Shown here one piece after another: positions 16,526 through 24,347 of a stretch of 36,627 nucleotides of DNA. A model generated the notes under the pieces. It saw only the letters and a list, made by a program, of their open reading frames with translations. It was not told where the DNA came from and ran no database searches. Both the position numbers and the translations under genes were made by a program. The DNA is from Akkermansiaceae bacterium UBA2367 (lineage in GTDB: Bacteria > Verrucomicrobiota > Verrucomicrobiia > Verrucomicrobiales > DEV007): NCBI GenBank assembly GCA_002344525.1, contig DDTJ01000040.1:1-36627 (forward strand). The letters are read 5' to 3'. The number at the start of each line of letters is the position of its first letter. Positions within the stretch are counted from its first letter, which is position 1.

Positions 16526-16676
16526 GCGGGAGTTCGGCGTCGCCAAGCGCCCCGGACGGTCCGGGCGAGGGTCCCGTCCAAGTCCGGAAGCGGCTGGATT
16601 GCCGGCGGTTCTCATGGTGCCACTATATCATACGAAATGCCGAAAAGGTCTGGACGATTGCGGATCGGAGATGGCA

Positions 16677-17699
16677 TCAGCGACCCGGCAAAGGTGGGGC
16701 GAGGCGTCCCTGCCGAGCCGTCTTCGGTCGGGAAACGCCCTTTTCGTCTGCCGCGCCGTGGCTCCGCATCGGCTCACCGGGATGGTTCGCCCCACCCGGC
16801 ATTCCCGACCCGGTCATCGCGAGGATGGCCGGGTGGGTGAAGCGGCGCTCGGTGGTGATGGCGTAGAAGTGGGTCTTCACCTCGCGGGCGCGGCCGATGA
16901 CGCGGAAGCCGTAGCGCTCGACGGCTTCGCCCGCGACGGCGGAGGGGATCGCGATGAAGCCCGACCCGCTCGTGGCCGCGATCTTGGCGAGGGCGGCGTC
17001 TTCGAACTCGGCGACGACGCGCGGCTGCACCCCGGCGGCGCGGAACCAGTGTTCGAGGTCGCGGCGCAGGCTGCAATTCTGGGTCGGGAGCAGGGCGGGG
17101 GCCCCGTCGAGCTTGGCGGGGAAACGCCGTTTCATCCGCGAGGCCAGCTCGGGCGTGGCGCAGAAGCTGATCTCGGAGGAGCCGAGCAGGTGGTTGAAGA
17201 CTTTTCCGAGGAGGCCCGGCGAGGCGGGTTCGTCGGAGAGGGCGACGTCGAGCCGATGGGTGCCGAGCTGCGAGAGGAGGTCGGGCAGCTTGCCTTCGTG
17301 GCAGGTCAACTGCACTGGCGGGCGGTGCTCGAAGACGGGGCGGAGGATCTCGTGGGCCAGCAGCTTGGGGAAGGAGTCGACGATGCCGACGTGGAGGCGC
17401 AGGGCACGCACTCCCGGCCCCTGCTTCGCCGCTCGCAAAATCTCGCCCCCGAGGGCGAAGATCTCCTCGGCGTATCCGAAGATGAGCTGGCCGAACTCGG
17501 TGAGGGCGAGGCCCCGTCCGCTGGGCCGGAAGAGGTTCTCCCCGAGGGCCTCCTCAAGCCGCTGGATCTGGGCGCAGATGGAGGGCTGCGAGACGCCAAG
17601 GGCGGTCGCGGCCCGTTTCAGGCTGCCCTCCTCCGCCACCGCCCAGAAGTAGCGGAGATGGTGGTAGTTGAGGAATTCGCGGGGGATGGAAGGTTCCAT
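16677..17699 (-). CDS. LysR-family regulator, NhaR-like
   Basis: The 340-residue product begins with the NhaR-type N-terminus NYHHLRYFWAVAEEGSLKRA (11-30). The winged helix-turn-helix follows (VSQPSICAQIQRLEEALGENLF, about 36-57, with GRGLALTEFG after it). The effector domain shares NhaR landmarks: HRLDVALSDEP, CATPELA and VVAEFEDAALAKI. E. coli NhaR activates the Na+/H+ antiporter nhaA in response to Na+. Here the gene is divergent from a TerC-family membrane gene 66 bases away, and LysR regulators often control their divergent neighbour. Compared with E. coli NhaR it has a basic tail of about 35 residues (after FTHPAILAM). An open frame continues upstream of the ATG at 17699, but it is antisense to terC. 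Confidence 0.88.
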   Translation of the reverse strand: MEPSIPREFLNYHHLRYFWAVAEEGSLKRAATALGVSQPSICAQIQRLEEALGENLFRPSGRGLALTEFGQLIFGYAEEIFALGGEILRAAKQGPGVRALRLHVGIVDSFPKLLAHEILRPVFEHRPPVQLTCHEGKLPDLLSQLGTHRLDVALSDEPASPGLLGKVFNHLLGSSEISFCATPELASRMKRRFPAKLDGAPALLPTQNCSLRRDLEHWFRAAGVQPRVVAEFEDAALAKIAATSGSGFIAIPSAVAGEAVERYGFRVIGRAREVKTHFYAITTERRFTHPAILAMTGSGMPGGANHPGEPMRSHGAADEKGVSRPKTARQGRLAPPLPGR

Positions 17700-17765
17700 T
17701 TTATCGAATGATTCGTGCAAACTTTCGTCATTTTCAAATCCAGTTCGCGGAGGCAAGCTGCAAAA
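17700..17765. promoter_or_regulatory. Divergent control region between the NhaR-like gene and terC
   Basis: The 66-base gap contains the inverted repeat CGAAT-G-ATTCG (17705-17715), six bases from the regulator's start codon, a likely LysR-type binding half-site pair for autoregulation. A GGAGG at 17749-17753 is the only Shine-Dalgarno candidate for terC, though its spacing of 12 bases is long. The region is AT-richer than its surroundings, as expected for promoters. Confidence 0.45.
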
Positions 17766-18689
17766 ATGATTGAAACGCACTGGCTCTGGATCGGCTTCAA
17801 CCTCTTCGTCCTGCTCATGCTCGCCCTGGATCTGGGCGTGTTCCACCGCAAGGCCCACGTCGTCACCTTCAAGGAGTCGATCGCCTGGACGGTGGTGTGG
17901 GTCACCCTCGCCCTGCTCTTCAACTTGGGCGTGGGGCATTACCTCGGCGACCAGAAGGGGCTCGAGTTCTTCACCGGCTACCTCATCGAGAAGTCGCTGA
18001 GCGTAGACAACGTCTTCGTCTTCGCGCTGCTCTTCTCCTACTTCAAAGTCCCCGCCGCCTACCAGCACAAGGTGCTCTTCTGGGGCATCATCGGCGCCCT
18101 GATCCTGCGGGCGACGATGATCGCGCTGGGCGCGAAGCTGATCACCGAGTTCGCCTGGGTCATCTACGTCTTCGGGGGATTCCTCATCTTCACCGGCCTC
18201 AGGATGATCGTGAAGAACGAGACGGAGATCCATCCGGAGAACAATCCGGTCGTGAAGCTCTTCAAGCGCTTCATGCGGGTGACGCCGGACTATCGCGGCT
18301 CGAAGTTCTTCGTGCGGGAGGACGGGGCGCTGCTGGCGACGCCGCTGTTCGTCGTGCTCCTCCTCGTGGAGTTCACCGACGTCATCTTCGCGGTCGATTC
18401 GATCCCGGCGATCTTCGCGGTGACGACGGACACCTTCATCGTCTACACCTCGAACGTCTTCGCGATCCTCGGCCTGCGCTCGCTCTATTTCGCGCTGGCG
18501 GGGGTGATGGACAAGTTCCACTACCTGAAGATCGGGCTGGGGATCATCCTCGGCTTCGTCGGAGTGAAGATGCTGCTGGCGCATTCGCCTTGGAAGATCG
18601 ACACCCACATCTCCCTGGGGGTGATCGTGGTCGTGCTCGCGACCTCGATCATCGCCTCGCTGCTGCGGCCCAAGGGCGGGGAGGCTTGA
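17766..18689 (+). CDS. TerC/Alx-family membrane protein
   Basis: The 307-residue integral membrane protein has about eight to nine spans and all TerC landmarks: LDLGVFHRKAHVV (21-33), SLSVDNVFVFALLFSYF (78-93), EFTDVIFAVDSIPAIFAVT (202-220) and FAILGLRSLYF (232-242). The intramembrane acidic residues Asp81, Glu202, Asp205 and Asp211 are those thought to handle a metal ion. Family members include Alx and MeeF/TerC, linked to Mn2+ export, metalation of secreted enzymes and tellurite or alkaline-pH response. Two ATGs compete (17715, 17766); the latter starts exactly at the first span and was chosen. The divergent NhaR-like regulator and following ion-transport genes support a role in cation or pH homeostasis. 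Confidence 0.93.
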   Translation: MIETHWLWIGFNLFVLLMLALDLGVFHRKAHVVTFKESIAWTVVWVTLALLFNLGVGHYLGDQKGLEFFTGYLIEKSLSVDNVFVFALLFSYFKVPAAYQHKVLFWGIIGALILRATMIALGAKLITEFAWVIYVFGGFLIFTGLRMIVKNETEIHPENNPVVKLFKRFMRVTPDYRGSKFFVREDGALLATPLFVVLLLVEFTDVIFAVDSIPAIFAVTTDTFIVYTSNVFAILGLRSLYFALAGVMDKFHYLKIGLGIILGFVGVKMLLAHSPWKIDTHISLGVIVVVLATSIIASLLRPKGGEA

Positions 18690-18742
18690 CGGATCGACCG
18701 CCCTGCGACATCTTGGGCAGGAGGCGCGTCGCTTTCCCCATC

Positions 18743-19219
18743 ATGCGGACGGTTCCCGGCATCTATCGCTACGGATCGGAGCGCGGCCCCGGAGAGGGGC
18801 TGCGGATCGGGGTGACGCGGCATCCCCCGAGAGGGGTGAAAAAGGAGGACTGGGCGCGGCTCGGCTACTGCGATCTCTGGTTCCCGCTGCTGGCCCCGTC
18901 GGCGGAGCTGGTGAAGGCTTATCGCGGAGGGACGATGGAGTGGGAGGTCTTCGCCCGGCGCTACCGGGCGGAGATGCGCAGCCCGGAATGCGGTCATTTG
19001 ATCGCGCTGCTCGCGGCTTTCGCGGAGCGGACGCCGCTCAGCCTCGGTTGCTTTTGCGAGGACGAGTCGCGCTGCCACCGATCCGTCCTGAGGGAGCTGG
19101 TCGGGGCGTGTCTGTCGGTGGAAACTGGCGGGCGGGCGGACTCGTCCGCGCCAGGCGGCGGAGAAGGCGGGGGCTACGCCAGCCCGGCCTGCTGGGCCAA
19201 CTGGGACGATCTGGATTGA
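18743..19219 (+). CDS. DUF488 (YeaO-like) protein
   Basis: The 158-residue soluble protein matches the DUF488 pattern: an N-terminal strand (LRIGVTRHPPRGVKKEDW), the FARRYRAEM segment in the middle, and a final conserved Cys/His cluster LGCFCEDESRCHRSVLREL (101-119). The last 35 residues are Gly/Ser-rich and end in WANWDDLD. The molecular function of the family is unknown; YeaO-like members are small cytoplasmic proteins. It follows terC by 53 bases on the same strand and converges on kup across 22 bases. A C-x-C-x5-C-H pattern suggests possible metal or cluster binding, unproven. Confidence 0.75.
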   Translation: MRTVPGIYRYGSERGPGEGLRIGVTRHPPRGVKKEDWARLGYCDLWFPLLAPSAELVKAYRGGTMEWEVFARRYRAEMRSPECGHLIALLAAFAERTPLSLGCFCEDESRCHRSVLRELVGACLSVETGGRADSSAPGGGEGGGYASPACWANWDDLD

Positions 19220-19241
19220 GGAACGGGGGGCGAGGGTCGCC

Positions 19242-21131
19242 TCACACCTCGAGCTGGATGCCCAGTTCGATCACTTGGCGCGGGGGCAAATCGAAATAGC
19301 CGGTGGCGGGACGGGAGAGGCGCGAGAGGATCACGTAGAGCCTTTTCCTCCAGCCGGCCATTTTGCCGCGGCCGGTGGTGAGGAGGACTTCGCGGCCTTG
19401 GTAGAAGCTGATCCCGGCGGGCTTGAACTTGATGCCGTGGTCGCGAAGGGCGGCGCAGAGGTCCTTGAAAACATGGGGCGATTCGGCAAAGCCATAGCGG
19501 AGAATGAGCCGGTGGAGGTTTTTATGATATTCGCTGACCTCGCTGCGCTTGTCGCGGCGCACGCGGGGCGCGTCCTCGAAGACGACGGTGAGGAGGATGA
19601 CCTGCTCGTGAAGGGATTTGTTGTGCTTGAGGTGGTGGAGCAGGGAGATGGGGAGCCCCTCGGCGGTCGCGGACATGAAGACGGCGGTGCCGGGGACGCG
19701 GATGATACGACCGGCCTTGAGGTCGTCGACGAGGTGCTTCACGGGGAGGCGTCCGCGCTGCATCGCCTGGTAGAGGATGGCGCGTCCGTCTGCCCAGGTC
19801 TTCATCACCAGCCAGATACCGACGCCGACGACGAGGGGAAACCAGGCGCCTTGGAGGAATTTGACCAGGCTGCCGGCGACATAACCGCATTCGATGAGGA
19901 CGAAGGCCGCGACGGGGAGGAGGGCTTTCCAGAGCGGCCAGGACCAGACGCGGCGCGCGACATGGAAAAAGAGGAGGCTGGTCAGGAGCATCTCGAGCGA
20001 GACGGAGAGTCCGTAGGCGGAGGCGAGGGCGCTGGAACTGCCGAAGCCGATCACCAACGCGATGCACGCGACCATGAGGAGGAAGTTCACCTGGGGCATG
20101 TAGATCTGGCCGCGGATGTCGGGATGGGTATGGACGATTTTCAACCGCGGCAGGTAGCCGAGCTGGACGGCCTGGCGGGTCAGGGAGAAGACCCCGGTGA
20201 TCATCGCCTGCGAAGCGATGATGGTCGCGGCGGTGGCGAGGACGACGAGGGGGATGAGGAGCGATTCCGGCGCGAGGTGGAAGAAAGGATGCTCCAGGGC
20301 GGAGGGATCGTGAATGACGAGGGCGCCCTGCCCGAGATAGTTGAGGGTGAGGGCGGGGTAGACGAGGCTGAACCAGGCGCGCTGGAGCGGGCGTGGCCCG
20401 AAGTGTCCGATGTCGGCGTAGAGGGCCTCGCAGCCGGTCACGGCGAGGAGGACCATCCCCATGATGACGATGCCGTGGCTGCCGTGGTGGATCAGGTAGG
20501 CGAACCCCCAGTGCGGGGAGAGCGAGGCGATCACCTCGGGATGCTCGAAGAAGCGATAGAGCCCGAGCCCGGCGAGGACGAGGAACCACACGACCATGAT
20601 GGGGCCGAAGGCGACACCGATGCGGGCGGTGCCGTGCTTCTGCACGAGAAAAAGGCTGAGGAGGATGCCGACGGAGACGGCGATGACGGCGGACTGGGGG
20701 AGTCCCGTGCGGATTTGTTTGAGACCCTCCACCGCCGAGAGAACGGAGATGGCGGGGGTGATCATGCCGTCGCCGTAGAGCAGGGCGGCGCCGAAGAGCA
20801 CGACGAGGACGAGGAGTCCGGTGTTCTTGCGGGCGTCGTTTTTTCCGGGGCGGCGCAGCAGGGAGAGCAGGGCGAACATGCCGCCCTCGCCCTCGGCGGT
20901 GGCGCGGCTGAGGAGGGTCAGGTATTTGAACGCGACCATGAGGGTGAGCGACCAGAACATCAGCGAGATCGGCCCGTAGACCCTTTCGACGGGATCGGTG
21001 GCGGGGTCGTAGCCGGAATGGGCGAGGCATTCCCGCAGGGCGTAGAGGGGGCTGGTGCCGATGTCGCCGAAGACGACGCCGAGCGCCATCAGGGCGAGCG
21101 GCCAAAGGGAGGAGGATTGGGGTTTGCTCAT
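19242..21131 (-). CDS. kup: Kup/HAK-type potassium transporter
   Basis: At 629 residues it has the length of E. coli Kup (622). The signature VVFGDIGTSPLYALRE (19-34) opens the first span, followed by about twelve hydrophobic segments and a cytoplasmic C-terminal domain of about 160 residues (from VKHLVDDLKAGRIIRVPG). Conserved family strings include YGDGMITPAISVLSAVEGL, GCEALYADIGHFG and LNYLGQGALV. Kup takes up K+ with protons, chiefly at low pH or under osmotic stress. The start ATG at 21131 follows the SLC13-type gene by 33 bases, so the two leftward genes are probably one operon. The gene converges on the DUF488 gene. Confidence 0.96.
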   Translation of the reverse strand: MSKPQSSSLWPLALMALGVVFGDIGTSPLYALRECLAHSGYDPATDPVERVYGPISLMFWSLTLMVAFKYLTLLSRATAEGEGGMFALLSLLRRPGKNDARKNTGLLVLVVLFGAALLYGDGMITPAISVLSAVEGLKQIRTGLPQSAVIAVSVGILLSLFLVQKHGTARIGVAFGPIMVVWFLVLAGLGLYRFFEHPEVIASLSPHWGFAYLIHHGSHGIVIMGMVLLAVTGCEALYADIGHFGPRPLQRAWFSLVYPALTLNYLGQGALVIHDPSALEHPFFHLAPESLLIPLVVLATAATIIASQAMITGVFSLTRQAVQLGYLPRLKIVHTHPDIRGQIYMPQVNFLLMVACIALVIGFGSSSALASAYGLSVSLEMLLTSLLFFHVARRVWSWPLWKALLPVAAFVLIECGYVAGSLVKFLQGAWFPLVVGVGIWLVMKTWADGRAILYQAMQRGRLPVKHLVDDLKAGRIIRVPGTAVFMSATAEGLPISLLHHLKHNKSLHEQVILLTVVFEDAPRVRRDKRSEVSEYHKNLHRLILRYGFAESPHVFKDLCAALRDHGIKFKPAGISFYQGREVLLTTGRGKMAGWRKRLYVILSRLSRPATGYFDLPPRQVIELGIQLEV

Positions 21132-21164
21132 CGAGCCGGTCTGCGACCGACCCGGAACCGTGCC

Positions 21165-22928
21165 TTAACGCAGCGGCCAAAGCAAGGGGACAAGCGGCAG
21201 GACGATGAGGACCAGGATCAGCGTGAGGAGCCCCCCGACCCGGACGAAATCGAAGAAGCGGTAGCGTCCGGGGCCGTAGACGATGACACAGGAGGGCTCC
21301 AGGGGGGCGATGAAGGAGATCGAGGCGGCGAGCATCACGCCGATGGCGAAGGTGCGCGGGTCGGCCCCCATCTCCGCGGCCGCGCCGAGGGCCACGGGCA
21401 GCACGACGAGGGCGGCGGCGGCGTTCGACATGGGCTGGGTGAGGAGGATGGTGAGGACGAAGAAGCCCCCGAGCACGGCGAGATCGCCCATCGGCGAGAG
21501 GCCCGCGACGACCCACTCGGCGAGCAATTGCGCCGTCCCCGTCTTCTCCATGGCCGTGCCGAAGGCGGTCATGCCGCCGATGAGGATGAGCATGCGCCAG
21601 TCGATCACCTCCCGCACCTGGTCGCCGGGGAGGGCGCCGATCAGGACGATGAGGACGGCGGCGCTGAGCAGGGAGACGGAGAGGGGGAACCAGCCGAAGG
21701 AGCCGACGGCGATGGCGGCGAGGAAGATCGAGGCGGCGATCAGCCCCTGGCGCCATCGCAAGATCGGCGGTTCGTATTCGTCGAGCACGGCGAAGCCTTT
21801 CCCGCGGCGGATCGAATCGACCCGCTCGGCCTTGCCCTGGACGAGGAGGACGTCGCCGGTGCGCAGCGTGACGCTGCCCATGTCGCGCAGGCGGGACTGC
21901 CCGTGGCGGCTGATCGCGAGGACCATGAGGTCGTGGCTGCGGCGGAGGTTCGCCTCCCGTAGGGTCAGGCCGGCGATGTCGGAGTCGGGCAGGATCACGG
22001 CCTCGGCGACGAGGAGGTCGCCATGGCGTCCGCCGACCTCGTCGGGTTCGAGCGAGGCCTTGAATTCGAGCCCTTCGATCTTCTTGATGCGGAGCAGGTC
22101 GGTGACGCGCCCTTGCACGAGGAGAAGGTCGCCTTCTTCGAGGAAAAGTTCGGGCGAGGGGAGGCGGTCCTGCCCGCCGCGTTCGATGCGCACGAGGCGG
22201 AAGCCGATAAGGTTCAAATCCCAGTCGAAGCTGTTTTGCCCGATGAGGGGAGAACCCGGCATTACGACGACTTCGCAGAGGTAGTCGCGGATCGTCTCGG
22301 GTTTCAGGGTGGTATCGCCAGTGACGTTCGGGAGAAGCCGCCCCCCGAAGAGGAGGAAGTAGAGGATGCCCACGGCGACGACGATCAGGCCGACGGGGGC
22401 GATCTCGAACATGTGAACAGGCTCCATTCCGGCGTTGGCGATGTAGCCGCTGACGGCGACGTTCGTGGAGGTGCCGATGAGGGTGCAGGTGCCGCCGAGG
22501 ATGGAGGCGAAGGCGAGAGGCATGAGGAGGCGCGAGGGGCTGAGCCCGGCCGACTGCGCGAGGCCTGCGGCAGGCGAGACGAAGAGCGCCGTCACCGTGG
22601 TGTTGTTCATGAAGGCCGAGAAGGCCGCCGAGACCGACATGAGGAGGAGGGTCAGCTTCTTCGCGCCCGAGCTGGAGAAGCGCAGTAGCACCGCCGCCCC
22701 CGCCTCCAGCAAGCCGCTGCGTTGGAGGGCTGCGCCGATGACGAAGATCGAGCCGAGGATGACGATGATGTCGTTGCTGAAGCCGGCGAAGGCTTCCTTG
22801 GGCGTGAGGATGCCCGTCACCGTCAGGGCGGCGAGGAGCATGACGGTGATGACGTCGACGGGGATTTTTTCCGTCGCGAAGAGGGCCACGGCGGCGACCA
22901 GCAGGGCGAGGAGAAAGGCGATTTCCAT
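21165..22928 (-). CDS. SLC13-family transporter with two TrkA-C domains
   Basis: The 587-residue protein has two membrane halves: about residues 1-200, with MNNTTVTALFVSP and GTCTLIGTSTNVAVSGY, and about 385-587, with SNAAAALVVLPVALG and SISFIAPLEPSCVIVYGPG. A soluble middle of two RCK/TrkA-C modules separates them, one near LFLEEGDLLLVQGR and one near VTLRTGDVLLVQGK. This layout is that of SLC13-like Na+-coupled anion transporters (sulfate, dicarboxylate and similar) such as SAC1/SLT types; the TrkA-C parts usually sense small ligands. GTG at 22949 could start it seven residues earlier; ATG at 22928 gives the usual N-terminus. Probably co-transcribed with kup, which suggests coupling between anion uptake and K+ supply (inference). 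Confidence 0.88.
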   Translation of the reverse strand: MEIAFLLALLVAAVALFATEKIPVDVITVMLLAALTVTGILTPKEAFAGFSNDIIVILGSIFVIGAALQRSGLLEAGAAVLLRFSSSGAKKLTLLLMSVSAAFSAFMNNTTVTALFVSPAAGLAQSAGLSPSRLLMPLAFASILGGTCTLIGTSTNVAVSGYIANAGMEPVHMFEIAPVGLIVVAVGILYFLLFGGRLLPNVTGDTTLKPETIRDYLCEVVVMPGSPLIGQNSFDWDLNLIGFRLVRIERGGQDRLPSPELFLEEGDLLLVQGRVTDLLRIKKIEGLEFKASLEPDEVGGRHGDLLVAEAVILPDSDIAGLTLREANLRRSHDLMVLAISRHGQSRLRDMGSVTLRTGDVLLVQGKAERVDSIRRGKGFAVLDEYEPPILRWRQGLIAASIFLAAIAVGSFGWFPLSVSLLSAAVLIVLIGALPGDQVREVIDWRMLILIGGMTAFGTAMEKTGTAQLLAEWVVAGLSPMGDLAVLGGFFVLTILLTQPMSNAAAALVVLPVALGAAAEMGADPRTFAIGVMLAASISFIAPLEPSCVIVYGPGRYRFFDFVRVGGLLTLILVLIVLPLVPLLWPLR

Positions 22929-23161
22929 TGGCGGGGGCGGCTTCCGCACGCGCGGTCGTCCGCGCCAAGGGTGGGACGGGTCGCGGGAAAACGCAAGCGT
23001 TCATCCCCGCCTCTTGCCAGTGCTCTCCTACGATGAGTCGACGGCAGTCGGGCGGCGTCTCCAAGGCGTTTTCCGCCAAAGGAGGTGACTCTCGGAAAAA
23101 AACTTGATCGCGGCGAAAAAAGAAGATTGCCGGACGAGATTCTTTAAGCTAGGTGAAATAC

Positions 23162-23923
23162 ATGACCCGCTCTGCCACCCTGCTGTTCCTGCCCGCCTTC
23201 TTCTTCGCCGCTTGCGAAACCACGGAAACGACCAAGCCGCGCCACCTCAGTTCGACACGCGCCTTGAAGGCTGAAAGCGGGGGACCGGGCAACAAGGCGC
23301 TTGTCCGCAAGAGCGATCCCAGGACCTTGACGAAATACAAGAAAGTCGTCGTCGAGAATGTCCGCGTGGCCCAGCCGGGGCGTGCGCCAGACGGCGCGAA
23401 TCGCCGCGCCACGAGGCAGGAGGCGCAACAGCTCGCCAATCGTTTCGAGGAGATCCTGCGCGACGAGTTACGCCCCCATTACCAGATCACGAACCGTCGC
23501 GGGCGCGACACCCTCGTGGTGCGGGCGACCTTGACCGATCTCCAGCCGAGCCGGCCGGGAGTGTTCGTCTTCAATTACCTTCCCTACGCCGCGGCGGTGA
23601 CGACGGGGCTGTCCTTGGCCACGGGCAAGACGCCGGGGGCGGGCAGCACGACGGTGGAAGCCGAGGTTCTCGACGCCTCCAGCCGTCGTCAAGTCTACGC
23701 CCTTGTCGATCAATACAAGGGCAGCAAGTTCCAGCCTTCGGGCGTCTCGCGATGGGGCCAGACCGAATCGGCGATGCGCACGTGGAGCCGCCAGATCCGC
23801 TCGGGCATCCAAGGGGCGAAGTCCAATCGCGGCGCGGTCCCGGCGGGGGCGAAGCGTTCGACCCATAAGGTCAATGAGAAGGGCAAGGTGGGCGTTCCTC
23901 TCAACTCGAAGAGGAAGCGTTGA
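23162..23923 (+). CDS. DUF3313-like lipoprotein
   Basis: The 253-residue precursor has a lipobox (FFFAAC, Cys18), then a domain matching the DUF3313 pattern. Its marks are YKKVVVENVRV, a helix LANRFEEILRDEL, then VVRATLTDLQPSRP, TTVEAEVLDASS and a final FQPSGVSRWGQTESAMRTW helix. A basic Ser/Lys-rich tail (about 40 residues, ending KRKR) follows. Function is unknown; members are envelope lipoproteins. AGGTGA at 23151-23156 is a good ribosome site five bases from ATG 23162, which decides that start over the GTG at 23153. Upstream lies an A-rich, promoter-like stretch (23091-23126). The next gene starts 27 bases later. Confidence 0.75.
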   Translation: MTRSATLLFLPAFFFAACETTETTKPRHLSSTRALKAESGGPGNKALVRKSDPRTLTKYKKVVVENVRVAQPGRAPDGANRRATRQEAQQLANRFEEILRDELRPHYQITNRRGRDTLVVRATLTDLQPSRPGVFVFNYLPYAAAVTTGLSLATGKTPGAGSTTVEAEVLDASSRRQVYALVDQYKGSKFQPSGVSRWGQTESAMRTWSRQIRSGIQGAKSNRGAVPAGAKRSTHKVNEKGKVGVPLNSKRKR

Positions 23924-23950
23924 TTTCCCGTCGCCTCCTTTGCCTACGCC

Positions 23951-24175
23951 ATGGCGACTATCGGCAGCGATCCCGCCTTTCCCCAGTCCGCGCCGGATGG
24001 CGGCGGAGTCCTTGACCGGAATGCCGTCGGCCTGACCAAGCGCGAATACTTCGCGGTGCACCTCTTCGAAGGGGCCATCGCGAAGCTCAGCGTCAATGCC
24101 ACCTTGCAGGACAAGGCGAACTACGCGGTCGAGGCCGCCGACGCGCTCTGCAAGGCGCTTTCGGCAGGGGAGTAA
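23951..24175 (+). CDS. Small phage-type conserved protein
   Basis: The 74-residue product contains GLTKREYFAVHLFEGAIAK and ends with YAVEAADALCKALS. The same two-part pattern (GLTKREYFA near the start, AVxxADAL near the end) is familiar from short accessory proteins of phages and prophages, of unknown function. No signal or membrane segment is seen. It is 27 bases behind the DUF3313-like gene on the same strand and converges on gltX. No other phage gene is visible here, so this is a domesticated or stray cargo gene. Confidence 0.6.
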   Translation: MATIGSDPAFPQSAPDGGGVLDRNAVGLTKREYFAVHLFEGAIAKLSVNATLQDKANYAVEAADALCKALSAGE

Positions 24176-24187
24176 GGTGGGTCTTGC

Positions 24188-24273
24188 CTTGGAATGCGGC
24201 GGCATGACGCCGCTTTCCCTCGGGGCGACATGTCGCCCCGGAACAAAGCGCGGACATATCCGCGCACTCCAAG
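24188..24273. repeat. Three-palindrome element bounded by an inverted repeat
   Basis: The 86-base unit is bounded by CTTGGAATGC (24188-24197) and GCACTCCAAG (24264-24273), inverted with one mismatch. It holds three palindromes in a row: GCGGCG-GCATGA-CGCCGC (24196-24213), the perfect 20-mer CGGGGCGACATGTCGCCCCG (24221-24240) and GCGCGGA-CATA-TCCGCGC (24248-24265). Each has an AT-rich centre of the CATG/CATA type. It stands between two convergent genes and could end transcription from both sides. I recall similar GACATGTC/GGACAT palindromes as dispersed repeats in verrucomicrobia, but cannot confirm this. Confidence 0.7.
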
Positions 24274-24347
24274 ACTTGTCGCATCATTGTTCTGGCCATC
24301 CGACCCGGCCTCACTGAGGCTGGCTAGCCGCTGGCGCGTTCGTTGTC

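Noticed and set aside
19275..21962. 895-codon plus-strand open frame opposite kup
   Set aside because: Acidic Gly/Asp/Glu-rich composition is typical of an antisense shadow, with no domain or signal; kup on the other strand is certain.
19522..23079. Very long minus-strand open frame across kup and the SLC13 gene
   Set aside because: It is Arg/Pro-rich shadow coding in another frame of two clearly identified genes; high GC creates such frames.
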